NCBI RefSeq assembly: GCF_000970205.1
Contig: NZ_CP009512.1
Coordinates: 3,410,001-3,474,000, forward strand
Length of the DNA stretch: 64,000 nt
Reading direction: 5' to 3'
Source: Methanosarcina mazei S-6
GTDB lineage: Archaea > Halobacteriota > Methanosarcinia > Methanosarcinales > Methanosarcinaceae
Shown piece by piece: positions 52,355 to 61,067 of the stretch; positions within the stretch are counted from its first letter, which is position 1; every line of letters starts with the position of its first letter. The notes beneath the pieces are model-generated. The model saw nothing but the letters and a program-made list of their open reading frames with translations, did not search any database and was not told where the DNA came from. The position numbers and the translations under genes were made by a program.

Positions 52355-52729
52355 TCAGGTTGCTTTGCCGTTCATACAGAAGTACTGCGACGGCTTCCCC
52401 TCTCCCAGGTCATACTCTTTCCAGACTTCACAGGTATTGCAGATGCATTTTCTGTCAGGGTTAAGGTCCTGGCATGTAGCTTTGCCTGTCGAGCAGTATA
52501 GTCCCGGAACATCTTTGGGGTCAGGAACTTTTTCTCCAGACATGTTTTCCATTGCTTTTTTTGAGCTTTCAAGTTTGTCCTGTGCACACTTGCTGTTAGC
52601 CTGAACCGGACATTGTGAGCACATGCATTTTTGAATGTTTTCCCGTGCATAAGGGACTTCGAAGTCCGTACCTCTCTCCCTGGGCTCTAAAGAACCCTTT
52701 CCTTCTGATGTATCTCTTCCTCTGTTCAT
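52355..52729 (-). CDS. DUF2769 Cys-rich protein
   Basis: A 124-residue protein with about eleven Cys in two clusters: CMCSQCPVQANSKCAQ in the middle and CSTGKATCQ, CICNTC and YFCMNGKA at the end, a DUF2769 pattern. These probably bind zinc or iron-sulfur. The ATG follows gggggataac, a strong ribosome site. DUF2769 is found mainly in methanogens and its function is unknown. It lies convergent to the isochorismatase gene across the two-hairpin element. Confidence 0.88.
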   Translation of the reverse strand: MNRGRDTSEGKGSLEPRERGTDFEVPYARENIQKCMCSQCPVQANSKCAQDKLESSKKAMENMSGEKVPDPKDVPGLYCSTGKATCQDLNPDRKCICNTCEVWKEYDLGEGKPSQYFCMNGKAT

Positions 52730-52906
52730 GTTATCCCCCTGGTCTGTATTCCAATTAGTATTCCATTTCTGGTTTTGGTTTAAGGCATAAAAGTCTTTTC
52801 AGTTGCAGAACAAATATTCAGTGGATTATTCATCAACCATTTAAAAATATAACAATGAAATCAAGCATTTTTACTGAAAGAACCCTGAAAATTCCAGAAG
52901 AAAAAA

Positions 52907-53446
52907 ATGCAGGATATAAGATATATATCTATAAAAATTAAGTATATAATTATGAAAAGAAAGGATAAGATCCGGGTGGGGATGTACTTATCGTATATGG
53001 TTTTCATAACCATTATAGGAGTAGCGTCGTATTTTGTGAACAACCTTCTGGACCTTGCATTATCTGTAATTGCTCTGATTCTGATATTTTCTCCAGTCCT
53101 TATACGAAAAGATTTCAGTGCAAATTTTCCAAGTCTCATTGATACTCTTATCCTTGTGTATCTTTTCCTTGGAACATACCTCGGGAGCTTCAAGTCATTC
53201 TTTGAGAGGATCTGGTGGTGGGATATTTTACTGCACTTATTGATGGGGGTCAACATAGCCCTGATCAGTTTTTCAGTCATATACCGCCTGAAAGAAGTAA
53301 AATCTCATGTCCAGTTGAGTCCGTTCATGGTAGCGTTTTTCTCATTTGCAATTTCGATGGCTGCAGGAGGGATCTGGGAAATTGTAGAATATGTCCTTGA
53401 CACATTCTTCGGGTTTGAACTTCAAAAACCCCCCCGGATACGATGA
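52907..53446 (+). CDS. Membrane protein, N-terminal part of a split gene
   Basis: A 179-residue frame with four or five hydrophobic segments. TTSV-like motifs include RIWWWDILLHLLMGVNIAL and GGIWEIVEYVLDTFFGFELQKP, which resemble the E-x-x-E-x-x-x-D region of the YjdF/DUF2238-type membrane proteins. It ends abruptly after seven C residues with RIR and a TGA. The sequence that should follow (a last transmembrane helix) is found in another frame, starting at 53443. ATG at 52952 (MKRKDKIRVGMYLSY) is the more natural start. Confidence 0.7.
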   Translation: MQDIRYISIKIKYIIMKRKDKIRVGMYLSYMVFITIIGVASYFVNNLLDLALSVIALILIFSPVLIRKDFSANFPSLIDTLILVYLFLGTYLGSFKSFFERIWWWDILLHLLMGVNIALISFSVIYRLKEVKSHVQLSPFMVAFFSFAISMAAGGIWEIVEYVLDTFFGFELQKPPRIR

Positions 53447-53619
53447 TAGATTTGATATTCGTATTTATAGGAGGGCTGATAGTTTCCACAGGAGGCTACC
53501 TGTATGCAAAGTACCCGAGAGCAAATATGATCGAACTGCTGTTCTCAAAGGACGAAATAGAAGCCATGAAAGATGACCATCCTGAGCTCCAAAAAGGGAA
53601 AAGGCGCCTGGAATTGTGA
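53443..53619 (+). CDS. Membrane protein, C-terminal part of the split gene
   Basis: Fifty-eight residues beginning MIDLIFVFIGGLIVSTGGYLYAKY, one transmembrane helix, then a charged tail. Its ATG overlaps the TGA of the preceding frame (ATGA at 53443-53446). In the related full-length proteins this part continues directly from the first frame, so a frameshift in the C-run or the adjacent gatacgatgat repeat split the gene. Translational coupling could still give both parts. Confidence 0.6.
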   Translation: MIDLIFVFIGGLIVSTGGYLYAKYPRANMIELLFSKDEIEAMKDDHPELQKGKRRLEL

Positions 53620-53711
53620 AAACGCACTGATTTTCTGAGCTATGAAACAGAGATGAATAAATCATCTTTCTTCGTAAATAATGGAGATATCAAAAGATTG
53701 CAGTTTCCTGG

Positions 53712-54155
53712 TTATTCCGAACTTACAACCGGATACCCTGCACCTGTCCAGGCGTTAATGCCTCCTTCCATATTGTATACCTGTGAATATCCGGCATTCA
53801 CAAGGATCTTACTCGCTGAAATGCTTCTGTGCCCTGATCTGCAGTAAACCAGTATTTTTTTGTTTTCAGGAACTTCGTCCACCCGTGCTTCAAGCAGTTT
53901 ATCAGAACTTAGACTGGACCCGGACGAGTTAGTTACAGGGATCAGGGTTGCACCTTCAATATGAAAAGAATTAAACTCAGGAGGCGTTCGGACATCAAGT
54001 AAAAATACATCTTCTTCGTCGAGCAGTTCCTTTGCTTCTTCAACGCTTACGTTTGTAAACCCCGAAGGACGGTCTCCACCCCGCGGGGCAAAAATCAGTA
54101 TTGCAATCAAAATTACTAAAAAAGAGGCTAAATACACTAAATTCTGTTTGTTCAA
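53712..54155 (-). CDS. Membrane-anchored rhodanese-like protein
   Basis: A 147-residue protein. Residues 7-24 form an N-terminal helix, so the domain lies outside the membrane. The rhodanese domain has FLLDVRTPPEFNSFHIEGATLIP and the active-site loop VYCRSGHRS with the catalytic Cys. It moves a sulfur atom as a persulfide; partner and donor are unknown. The start is typical for a lipo- or anchor protein. It is a single gene. Confidence 0.92.
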   Translation of the reverse strand: MNKQNLVYLASFLVILIAILIFAPRGGDRPSGFTNVSVEEAKELLDEEDVFLLDVRTPPEFNSFHIEGATLIPVTNSSGSSLSSDKLLEARVDEVPENKKILVYCRSGHRSISASKILVNAGYSQVYNMEGGINAWTGAGYPVVSSE

Positions 54156-54567
54156 TCAAAGGCTCCTCCCTATTGAATTGATAAAGACAAAAATAAGAGA
54201 GCCCAGAACAGTCAAGGACCTCTTAAGCAGTCATCGGATAATAACAGGCTTACATAAATATAAAACAATTGCGGAGAGATAAAACAATTGCGGAGAGTTC
54301 TGAAATTTCATTCTGTTCCTCTTTCGTTTTCGAACGTGACAGGAGGCTTTATTCTGGATATTCAGGTATGTTTTAGTGGAACTATCTGAAATCAGAATGT
54401 TTATAGAAGCCAAAAAAATATAATGCTGGCATGAAATTCCCCGGAGAAGCGAACGCAAATAGGACCTGTCGTATAAAAAAGAATATAAGTAACTCACATC
54501 CAATTTCAGAGAAATAAAGTCGCAGACTGAAAAATATGCAGACTAAAACATTCCCGGGGACGCAGAT
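54156..54567. other. Spacer between divergent rhodanese and MarR genes
   Basis: About 410 bases. The sequence aacaattgcggagagataaaacaattgcggagag at 54265-54298 is a 17-bp tandem direct repeat that could be a regulator site. No gene is supported; frames on the minus strand are Phe-rich shadows. Confidence 0.45.
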
Positions 54568-55044
54568 GTGGATAAACTGAGCCTTGAAGAAAAAGTAGAT
54601 CTCCTTATAGAAAACGGAATCCGAATCCTGAATAAAGCGTATGCTCTTGAAAAAAAACCTGTGGACATGGGGCATGGTGTTCTTCTCTATCCTTCGGAGT
54701 TCCATCTGATTGAAACTGCCGGCAAAAACCCGGCAGAAAACCTGACTTCAATATCTTCCCGTTTAGGAGTGACTAAAGGGGCAATCTCCCAGATGGTCAA
54801 AAAGCTTGAGAAAAAAGGGCTTGTAAAAAAGGTCCGCGTTCCAGGGAATAAAAAGGACGTCATGCTCGAACTGACAGATTTCGGCAGGGAAGCCTTTGAG
54901 TGGCATAAATCTCTCCATGAATCAATGGAAGCCGGAATAAGAAAGGAGCTTGAGGGCATGAGCAGTTCTGAAATGGAGACCTTTCTCAGAGTCTACGGGC
55001 ATCTTGAAAGGATGCTTGACCGGTGTATGGAGAGGTACAGATAA
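54568..55044 (+). CDS. MarR-family transcriptional regulator
   Basis: A 158-residue winged-helix regulator. The DNA-binding part is SEFHLIETAGKNPAENLTSISSRLGVTKGAISQMVKKLEKKGLVKKVR, with the wing GNKKDVMLELTDFGREAF. Long flanking helices would make the dimer interface. The start is GTG. MarR proteins respond to small aromatic ligands or oxidants. A GNAT gene follows after 210 bases on the same strand, and the rhodanese gene is divergent. Confidence 0.92.
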   Translation: MDKLSLEEKVDLLIENGIRILNKAYALEKKPVDMGHGVLLYPSEFHLIETAGKNPAENLTSISSRLGVTKGAISQMVKKLEKKGLVKKVRVPGNKKDVMLELTDFGREAFEWHKSLHESMEAGIRKELEGMSSSEMETFLRVYGHLERMLDRCMERYR

Positions 55045-55254
55045 AAAACAGGTTAAATCCCGCGTTAATCCCGGACAAACTAAAACCCAGCCTGAAAAAT
55101 AATTTTTTGTTTAACAGCTAAATTAAAATAGCAAATCTGCGATAGATAGTATAGGTACTATATAATTTAGAACCGGTAATAGATTAGCAAACCAGAAAAA
55201 AGATTACGGACAGGCAAAATAAAATTTTTGAAACATGGAAAACAGGTGAGTAAA

Positions 55255-55746
55255 GTGGGATACAAATTTTCTCCAATCTCTTCCGAAGATAGGGAGGCTG
55301 TGATTGATACTTTCAATTACTATATTGAGAACAGTTTTGCTGCTTATCCTGAGACCAGGGTTCCTTACGAATTCTTCGAGTTCTTTCTTCAGGTCACTTC
55401 AGGATACCCGAATGCTGTCGTAAGGGATGAAAATAAAAACTTCGTGGGCTTTTGTATGCTCCGCCCCTATTCTCCAATGTCTGCATTTTCCGGAACAGCC
55501 GAGATATCTTATTTCATCAGGCCCGAGTTCACGGGAAAAGGAACTGGTTCCTTAATGCTCGAACACCTCCTTTCAGGCGCCAGGGAAAAAGGGCTGCACT
55601 CTATCCTGGCAAGCATTTCTTCTCTCAATGAAGGAAGCATCCGTTTCCACAGCCACCACGGGTTCTCGGAATGTGGAAGATTCAGGGAAGCGGGAAAAAA
55701 GAACGGGAAGTTCTTTGATACGGTATGGATGCAAAAATTACTTTAA
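55255..55746 (+). CDS. GNAT-family N-acetyltransferase (paralogue of the 23.5-kb gene)
   Basis: A 163-residue GNAT of the same branch as 23498-24031: FNYYIENSFAAY, EISYFIRPEFTGKGTGSLMLEHL, ILASISSLNEGSIRFHSHHGFSECGRF and DTVWMQKLL all match in order. GTG at 55255 is preferred because AGGTGAG lies four bases upstream; the frame is open to TTG at 55228. The acetyl-CoA loop is T-G-K-G-T-G. The substrate is unknown. Confidence 0.9.
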   Translation: MGYKFSPISSEDREAVIDTFNYYIENSFAAYPETRVPYEFFEFFLQVTSGYPNAVVRDENKNFVGFCMLRPYSPMSAFSGTAEISYFIRPEFTGKGTGSLMLEHLLSGAREKGLHSILASISSLNEGSIRFHSHHGFSECGRFREAGKKNGKFFDTVWMQKLL

Positions 55747-55923
55747 TTACCAGATAAAGTGATAAAAAAGTAAAAAGCTAATCCCGGCCTGCTTTGAATG
55801 TTACAGATCATCATGATTTATACGATATAATGAAATTTCGTAACAATTCACTTTGTTTTAACAGGCCGCAGTTAGCTTTAATTTATGTCTGGTTCAGTCT
55901 TTTAATTAGTTTTTTATGTTCAA

Positions 55924-56325
55924 TTAGCAGCATTTAGAAAAGCATTTCCCGCAGTCAAAGACGTCTCCGAAAAACATCCACAGGATAGAGAAACAGCTGT
56001 TGAACTTATAGCCAGTGTAGTTGTAACACTTGACAGCGCACTTGTTTTTAGGGGCACACTTCTCTTTAGGAGCGCACTTATCTTTAAAGTCGCACCTGTC
56101 TTTAATCTTGCACTTCTCTTTAGGAGCGCACTTGTCTTTAAAGTCACATTTGTCTTTAAAGTCACATTTGTCTTTAGGAGCGCACTTGTCTTTAAAGTCA
56201 TATCTGTCGTCACAGTCACATTTCTTATTGCAAGAGCATGCGCTTACTGATGCAACTGTCGATGCCATTACAAAAAAGACTGCTAGCAAAAGAACCAGCG
56301 CCTTTCTAAATCTTGATTTTAACAT
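55924..56325 (-). CDS. Secreted Cys-rich KDKC-repeat protein
   Basis: A 133-residue protein from the ATG at 56325, which starts a normal signal peptide (SRFRKALVLLLAVFFVMAS). After a CSCNKKCDCDD start, the mature part has about eleven hexapeptide repeats of form [DF/AP]-[FP]-K-[DE]-K-C in a row, then a short tail with a CFSIL and CGKCFSKCC end. At DNA level these are 18-bp repeats (ctttaaagtcacatttgt-type). Cys every sixth residue with alternating Lys/Asp suggests a disulfide- or metal-linked filament outside the cell. I know no matching family. Confidence 0.75.
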   Translation of the reverse strand: MLKSRFRKALVLLLAVFFVMASTVASVSACSCNKKCDCDDRYDFKDKCAPKDKCDFKDKCDFKDKCAPKEKCKIKDRCDFKDKCAPKEKCAPKNKCAVKCYNYTGYKFNSCFSILWMFFGDVFDCGKCFSKCC

Positions 56326-56349
56326 TTTATATACTCCCCAGATTTTCAT

Positions 56350-56938
56350 CTTTTTGATATTATTTTAAAGCCGTTGGTTTTTATTTGCTTTCAATCGGAG
56401 ATGTATTGTATCACACAATTTTACCATTTAAACACAGAATCCATTCCCCGGTAATTAATAAGTAGATTCTGTCCTCGCCCTGTTACCGATGAAAGTGACT
56501 TAAAATTATACCAACGCATAATACCAACACAAAATTAGTACCGGAATGATATAATATATACAGAAATATAAATTAGAAACGAATGTTATTGAAAAATATA
56601 TAACCTATATTATAGGTTTATACAATTTCTTTATTAAAACGCGATTTTTACCATTTCTGATCGTTAGTATGTTATTATTTATACAAAGTCTAGTGAAACT
56701 ACAGTAACAGATTGAGGAAGATAAAAGGGATGTTGCCTAAAAAAGCAGCAGTGGGAAGAGATTTTTTTTAACTGAATCAGATTTATGTGATTGGAGTTAT
56801 TTACAGAATACAATTATATAAAGCTAATTTCACAGGAGATGAACCACCATAAGAAAAACTTATACTGGATTCTGATAACAGAAATGTTCCAGAAAATCAG
56901 TGCTGTTAAAAGCAGCAGACAAATGAGGGGGTAATATT
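56350..56938. other. Spacer upstream of the ferric-reductase-like gene
   Basis: About 590 bases. It has TATA-like tracts at 56548-56615 and many short repeats of ataccaaca. A plus-strand ribosome site GAGGGGG at 56925 serves the next gene. No gene is supported. Confidence 0.5.
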
Positions 56939-57595
56939 TTGAGCAGGGGAGATACTGGAAAAGAAACCGGCAATAAACAAGGCAAAGAAACTCCAGGCAA
57001 CAGAAAAAAAGATCAGCAATTTTACTTAATTTATGGCATTATTGTGATAATGATCCTTTTCATAACATACCTTATTCTGCAGAAACCCGGGGAACCCCTT
57101 AGGATGATAGCCCGATTTGCAGCAACATTCGGATACCTGGCAATTTTCCTTTCAATACTCAGCTCCGAATACATGGCTAAAATGAGAAAAATATCAGGAA
57201 TGCCTTTTTTAAGAGCCCACCATAATCTGGCAAGAATTGGAGTCCTGTTAATCCTGATTCATCCTTTAAGCCTTGCCCTTCAAGCTCAGGACTTCACGAT
57301 TTTCCTGCCAGTATTATATCCTGTAGAGACTTTTCTCGCACTGGGCGGCAGGACTGCACTCTATCTATTCCTCCTGGCTGCGGGCATTGCCCTTTACAGG
57401 AGAAAATACAGAAACTGGAAGAAGGTGCATTACCTGAATTACCTGGCTTTTTTGCTTGTTTCAGCTCACGCTTTAATGATAGGGAGCGATTTTAAACAGG
57501 ACATAATGAGAATCATTGCAATTATAATGGCAGTTACTGTAACAGGTATATTCATACATAAGAGAATCGGTGTCGGAAAAAAGATATATAAGTAA
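56939..57595 (+). CDS. Ferric-reductase-like transmembrane protein
   Basis: A 218-residue membrane protein starting at TTG 56939, seven bases after GAGGGGG. After a polar start of about 26 residues come six hydrophobic helices. Pairs of His that could coordinate heme occur in RAHHNLARIGVLLILIHP and HYLNYLAFLLVSAHALMIG, as in the FRE/MsrQ-type domain. It has no FAD or NAD domain, so it would be the membrane electron carrier of a larger complex. The next gene overlaps its last 26 bases in another frame. Confidence 0.82.
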   Translation: MSRGDTGKETGNKQGKETPGNRKKDQQFYLIYGIIVIMILFITYLILQKPGEPLRMIARFAATFGYLAIFLSILSSEYMAKMRKISGMPFLRAHHNLARIGVLLILIHPLSLALQAQDFTIFLPVLYPVETFLALGGRTALYLFLLAAGIALYRRKYRNWKKVHYLNYLAFLLVSAHALMIGSDFKQDIMRIIAIIMAVTVTGIFIHKRIGVGKKIYK

Positions 57596-57863
57596 AAATA
57601 TATTTCTGTTCATGGTTGAATTTTCAGTGATAGTGGGCTCAACAGGCGTACTCATGTTACTGCTGGCCTTTCTCCTTAATCTCTTTAAGATTTTGATGCA
57701 GGATACAAAAACATATGCTATGCTAAACGTGGTCGGTGCAGGGCTTTCATGTTATGCTTCGATAATTATTGATTACATGCCTTTCGTAATCCTTGAAGGT
57801 ACATGGGCGCTCGTAGCCTTTATAGGACTTGTCAGACTCATTAAAACCCCTGGAGAGGCTTGA
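57570..57863 (+). CDS. CBU_0592-family small membrane protein
   Basis: A 97-residue protein with three helices (VGSTGVLMLLLAFLLNLFKIL, AMLNVVGAGLSCYASIIIDY, VILEGTWALVAFIGLVRLI), matching the CBU_0592 family pattern of N-x-x-G-A ... E-x-x-W-A-x-x-x-x-x-G-L. It begins at GTG 57570 inside the previous gene, or at ATG 57612 just after it. Function unknown. Position suggests a joint unit with the heme membrane protein. Confidence 0.78.
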   Translation: MSEKRYISKNIFLFMVEFSVIVGSTGVLMLLLAFLLNLFKILMQDTKTYAMLNVVGAGLSCYASIIIDYMPFVILEGTWALVAFIGLVRLIKTPGEA

Positions 57864-57937
57864 AAATAAAAGAGAGTCAGGTACAGACCACAAATTCATT
57901 AAAATTTTACTCAGCTTTATTTTAGGAAGACTTAAAT

Positions 57938-58711
57938 TTACTTTTTTTCCTTTTCTGAAAACTTGCTTATTTCACTGGAAAGCCTCTGCACTTCCTTCCG
58001 CAGTTCCACAATTTCTTTAGAAGATTCTTCCTTCTCTTTTCCGATAAGAAGACTGGCAAGGGCTGCTGTGATATATCCAAAAATTGCAAAAGCGTAAACG
58101 GATAAGAAAAAAGTTAAAATCCGTCCTTCAAAGGTTTCAGGCCAGTAATCGCTTCCAATTGTCGTCATAATCATTGCTGTCCACCAGAAAGCATCCCAGT
58201 AGGAACTGAGACCAGGTCTTTCAAAGCTGTACATCCCTGCTGCACCTATAGAAGTTACCAGAGCCGTAAGCAGAAGGACATATTCCAGCCCTCTCTGTCT
58301 CACAGCCTTTCTGACAGTCCTTATGCTCCTGTTAAATGAAGAAAGAATTCTGGCAAGGTTAAATGACCGGATGAAACTTGAAAGTTTAAATAGCCTGAAA
58401 CCGCGGAATAATTTTAATATCCTCAGAGCAGGAAGGAAGAGAGAAAGAGCAACAAGCCAGTTTTCCTTTAAATAAACCTTTTTTTTCGGAGCAATATACA
58501 GTTCAACAAAAAAATCAGCTATAAAAATACCCCAGATAACAGTACTTGCCGTTTGCAGGCGTGAGGAAAGCCCGTAGACAAAATCAACAATAATAAGGAT
58601 TAACCATACTATTGACAGCAAAATCAAAGGAAAATCCAGAATCTCGTTAATCTGGGAAAGCAGGTCCAAACGTTCCCGCTGTATCTGTTCTTTGTCCATA
58701 TGCTCTCTCAT
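57938..58711 (-). CDS. Voltage-sensor ion channel with unusual selectivity filter
   Basis: A 257-residue six-helix channel. S1-S3 lie at about residues 28-95. The S4 voltage sensor is rich in Arg/Lys (LRILKLFRGFRLFKLSSF, from 96). The pore helix WDAFWWTAMIMTTIGSDYWP gives a filter T184-I-G-S-D-Y189 where K+ channels have T-V-G-Y-G-D. The missing second Gly and presence of Ser-Asp suggests different selectivity or low conductance. The C-terminal coiled coil (KEIVELRKEVQRLSSEISKF) would tetramerise it. It is convergent with the CBU_0592-family gene. Confidence 0.85.
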   Translation of the reverse strand: MREHMDKEQIQRERLDLLSQINEILDFPLILLSIVWLILIIVDFVYGLSSRLQTASTVIWGIFIADFFVELYIAPKKKVYLKENWLVALSLFLPALRILKLFRGFRLFKLSSFIRSFNLARILSSFNRSIRTVRKAVRQRGLEYVLLLTALVTSIGAAGMYSFERPGLSSYWDAFWWTAMIMTTIGSDYWPETFEGRILTFFLSVYAFAIFGYITAALASLLIGKEKEESSKEIVELRKEVQRLSSEISKFSEKEKK

Positions 58712-59093
58712 CTCAAATTATATAAAAAATAAAGAAGTGTGCATTATAGTAAAAGAAAAAATCTGTAAATATTATTAGTCTCATGAGATAATTTAAGGTT
58801 CTCAGACAGACCTTTTTTAGTTAGAGAACTGTTTTATGCGGTTATTATTCCTGGAGATGAAAACTCGAAAGAATTGATTCTCAGCAGAAATTGTTGAATA
58901 CGACAGAAAAGAGAAATTGTTGAACATGTCAAAAAAGAGAAATTGTTAGTATAGCAAAATGCAGAAGTAACCCTGAAGATCTACATTTTTTAAGGATATC
59001 ATATTAGTAAAAAAGAAGAGAGCTGCAAATCATATAGACTTACAGCCCAAACCTCCAGAACAGAGTTTCCAATCGGAAGACACTGTTGATCAA
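58712..59093. other. Spacer with 26-31-bp direct repeats
   Basis: About 380 bases without a gene. The segment at 58880-58955 repeats agaaattgttga three times (agcagaaattgttgaatacgac..., agagaaattgttgaacatgtc..., agagaaattgttagtat). A TATA-like region is at 58725-58745 on the minus strand for the channel. Confidence 0.5.
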
Positions 59094-61022
59094 TTACATG
59101 TCGTTATTTGTACTGTCATCTCCATTCATGTCGTCCGTGTCGTTTTCATTCATGCCTTCTGTACCCGTGTCCATGTTATTGGTATCGTCTTCACCCATGT
59201 CGTCGTTATTCATATCATCCATGTCGTCACTGGTGTCGTCAGTCGCATTGTCCATAACTGACGCGACAAATTCAAGCCCGCTCGCATTAAGAGCTCCAAT
59301 GTCAGTAAAGTTATCGATTTCAGACTCCTGGTTAGAGCCTTCAGGCGTGAAGGTAAAGGTCCCTTCAGTGAGGTTTACCGTATTGTCGAATAATACAGTA
59401 AGATCCTCATTTTCGTTCTCCTGCTCTTCTGCTTCATCGACAACTGTGATATTAGCTACGTAAAGAGCATCTCCAAGTACCGCATTTCCATCATCTTCAG
59501 TTGTGTACCAGAAGCTTATTACGTCTCCTTCATTTACTTTGTTCATCCCGAAATCCTGTTGAGCTGGTTCCCCGTTTATGTAGACGAACCACATTTTATT
59601 GAATTCCCGGTCGTTTTCGATTTCCTGGATGCTCTCAAGCTTGAGTGGCACGTTTGAAACATTGCCGGTCTGGTCCCCGGTCACGTTAGTCATATTTCCG
59701 GTGGTCACGCCAGTCATATTACCGGTCATGTTGTCTGTAACATTATCAGCTACACCGGTCATGTTGTCCGTGGTCACATTGGTCATGTTGCCTGTAACAT
59801 TGTCAGTTACGTTGGTCACATTTCCAGTGGTCACGTTAGTCATCTTTTCGACCAGATCACCAATATCTTCAATGGTAGCCGTGTTCTGAGTTATGTTGCA
59901 GATAACCGTCCATGTCACGATTCTGACCATATCATCGATATTTCTGACTGCGACCATTTTCTTGGTTACGTTTTCCACGCCCTGATTGGTGTTTTCTTCC
60001 ATTTCGGTTGTGTTATCCATAGCCCCGATAATAGCCGTATTTCCGTCCATCGCAATCAGATCATCTATATCCTCTTCATCTATTTCGGGTACATCATCCG
60101 TACTTCTGACTATGACCATGTTCCCGGTGAAATTGTATGCAGCGGGTTCAGTCATATTAGCCGTGCCTGTGTCCGTTTCAGTGAGATTGGCTATTGCATC
60201 GGATATTTCGGCGGCATCAGCTATGTTTTTGATTACAACCATTTTTCGGGTCATATCGCCGGTCACGGTTCCGGTCATATTTCCAGCCGTAAGTACAGTC
60301 ATGTTGTCCATGCCTTCTGTCATGTTATTCATACCGCTGGCATTATCCATGCCCTGTGACGTGTTCAACATGATTGTTCCGGTCATATTCCCGGTTGTAA
60401 TTATGGTTATGTTTCTGGAGACATCCATATTACTGGTATCGTTGGTAGCGTTATTTGTAGCATTATTTGCGTTATCGGCAGTCTCAGTAACATTATTTAC
60501 AGTCTCAGTAATGTTATTGGCAGTCTCAGTAACGTTATTTCCAGCCTCAGTAACGTTATTTCCAGCCTCAGTCATATTTTCAGTGGCATCATCCATACCT
60601 TCTGCCATGCCATCCGTTTTTCCGAAGATGACCACGCTTCCAGGTATACCATCAACTTTTCCGGCCATGACGGCTTTTTCTGTCATGTTACCCATATCTT
60701 TGATCAGAATAATCTTCCCGCTTACCTCAAGCGTTTCGGGAATATTCATATCACTGCTAACATCAGTCGTATTACCGGTGGCGTTATTCATACCGTCAGT
60801 AACATTACTCATGTTATCATCACTCATGTTATCCTCAAATTCCATTTCTTCGACAACGACCGCATTTCCGATGATATCACATGTAATGGTTTCAGTAATA
60901 TCGCCGGTTGTGATCATGTTTATGTTCTCCATGTTTCCGAATACGTCTGTCTGTGCCTGTACGGCCACAATAGGCAGAGCCAGACATAATACTAACAGGA
61001 AAACCATCAATTTCATCTTCAT
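59094..61022 (-). CDS. Asn/Thr/Met-rich repeat surface protein with DUF4430-like domain
   Basis: A 642-residue secreted protein from the ATG at 61022, seven bases after GGGGGGT; the frame extends 15 codons further. Signal peptide KLMVFLLVLCLALPIVAVQA. The long middle has repeats of NMTG, NVTN, NVTE and GDMT, with dozens of N-x-T/S sequons. Near the C-terminus, MWFVYINGEPAQQDFGMNKVNEGDVISFWYTTEDDG resembles the DUF4430/transcobalamin-like fold. The end is an Asp/Asn-rich tail (DDMDDMNNDDMGEDDTNNMD). It is probably a heavily glycosylated stalk with a small binding domain. There is no membrane anchor at the C-terminus. Confidence 0.78.
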   Translation of the reverse strand: MKMKLMVFLLVLCLALPIVAVQAQTDVFGNMENINMITTGDITETITCDIIGNAVVVEEMEFEDNMSDDNMSNVTDGMNNATGNTTDVSSDMNIPETLEVSGKIILIKDMGNMTEKAVMAGKVDGIPGSVVIFGKTDGMAEGMDDATENMTEAGNNVTEAGNNVTETANNITETVNNVTETADNANNATNNATNDTSNMDVSRNITIITTGNMTGTIMLNTSQGMDNASGMNNMTEGMDNMTVLTAGNMTGTVTGDMTRKMVVIKNIADAAEISDAIANLTETDTGTANMTEPAAYNFTGNMVIVRSTDDVPEIDEEDIDDLIAMDGNTAIIGAMDNTTEMEENTNQGVENVTKKMVAVRNIDDMVRIVTWTVICNITQNTATIEDIGDLVEKMTNVTTGNVTNVTDNVTGNMTNVTTDNMTGVADNVTDNMTGNMTGVTTGNMTNVTGDQTGNVSNVPLKLESIQEIENDREFNKMWFVYINGEPAQQDFGMNKVNEGDVISFWYTTEDDGNAVLGDALYVANITVVDEAEEQENENEDLTVLFDNTVNLTEGTFTFTPEGSNQESEIDNFTDIGALNASGLEFVASVMDNATDDTSDDMDDMNNDDMGEDDTNNMDTGTEGMNENDTDDMNGDDSTNNDM

Positions 61023-61067
61023 TCTATACCCCCCGTATACGAGTCCGGTCTTATGGACCGATTGCAA

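Noticed and set aside
55920-56219. Alternative minus-strand frame with LKTSALLKRS repeats
   Set aside because: Out-of-frame reading of the KDKC repeat DNA; lacks a signal peptide and ribosome site.
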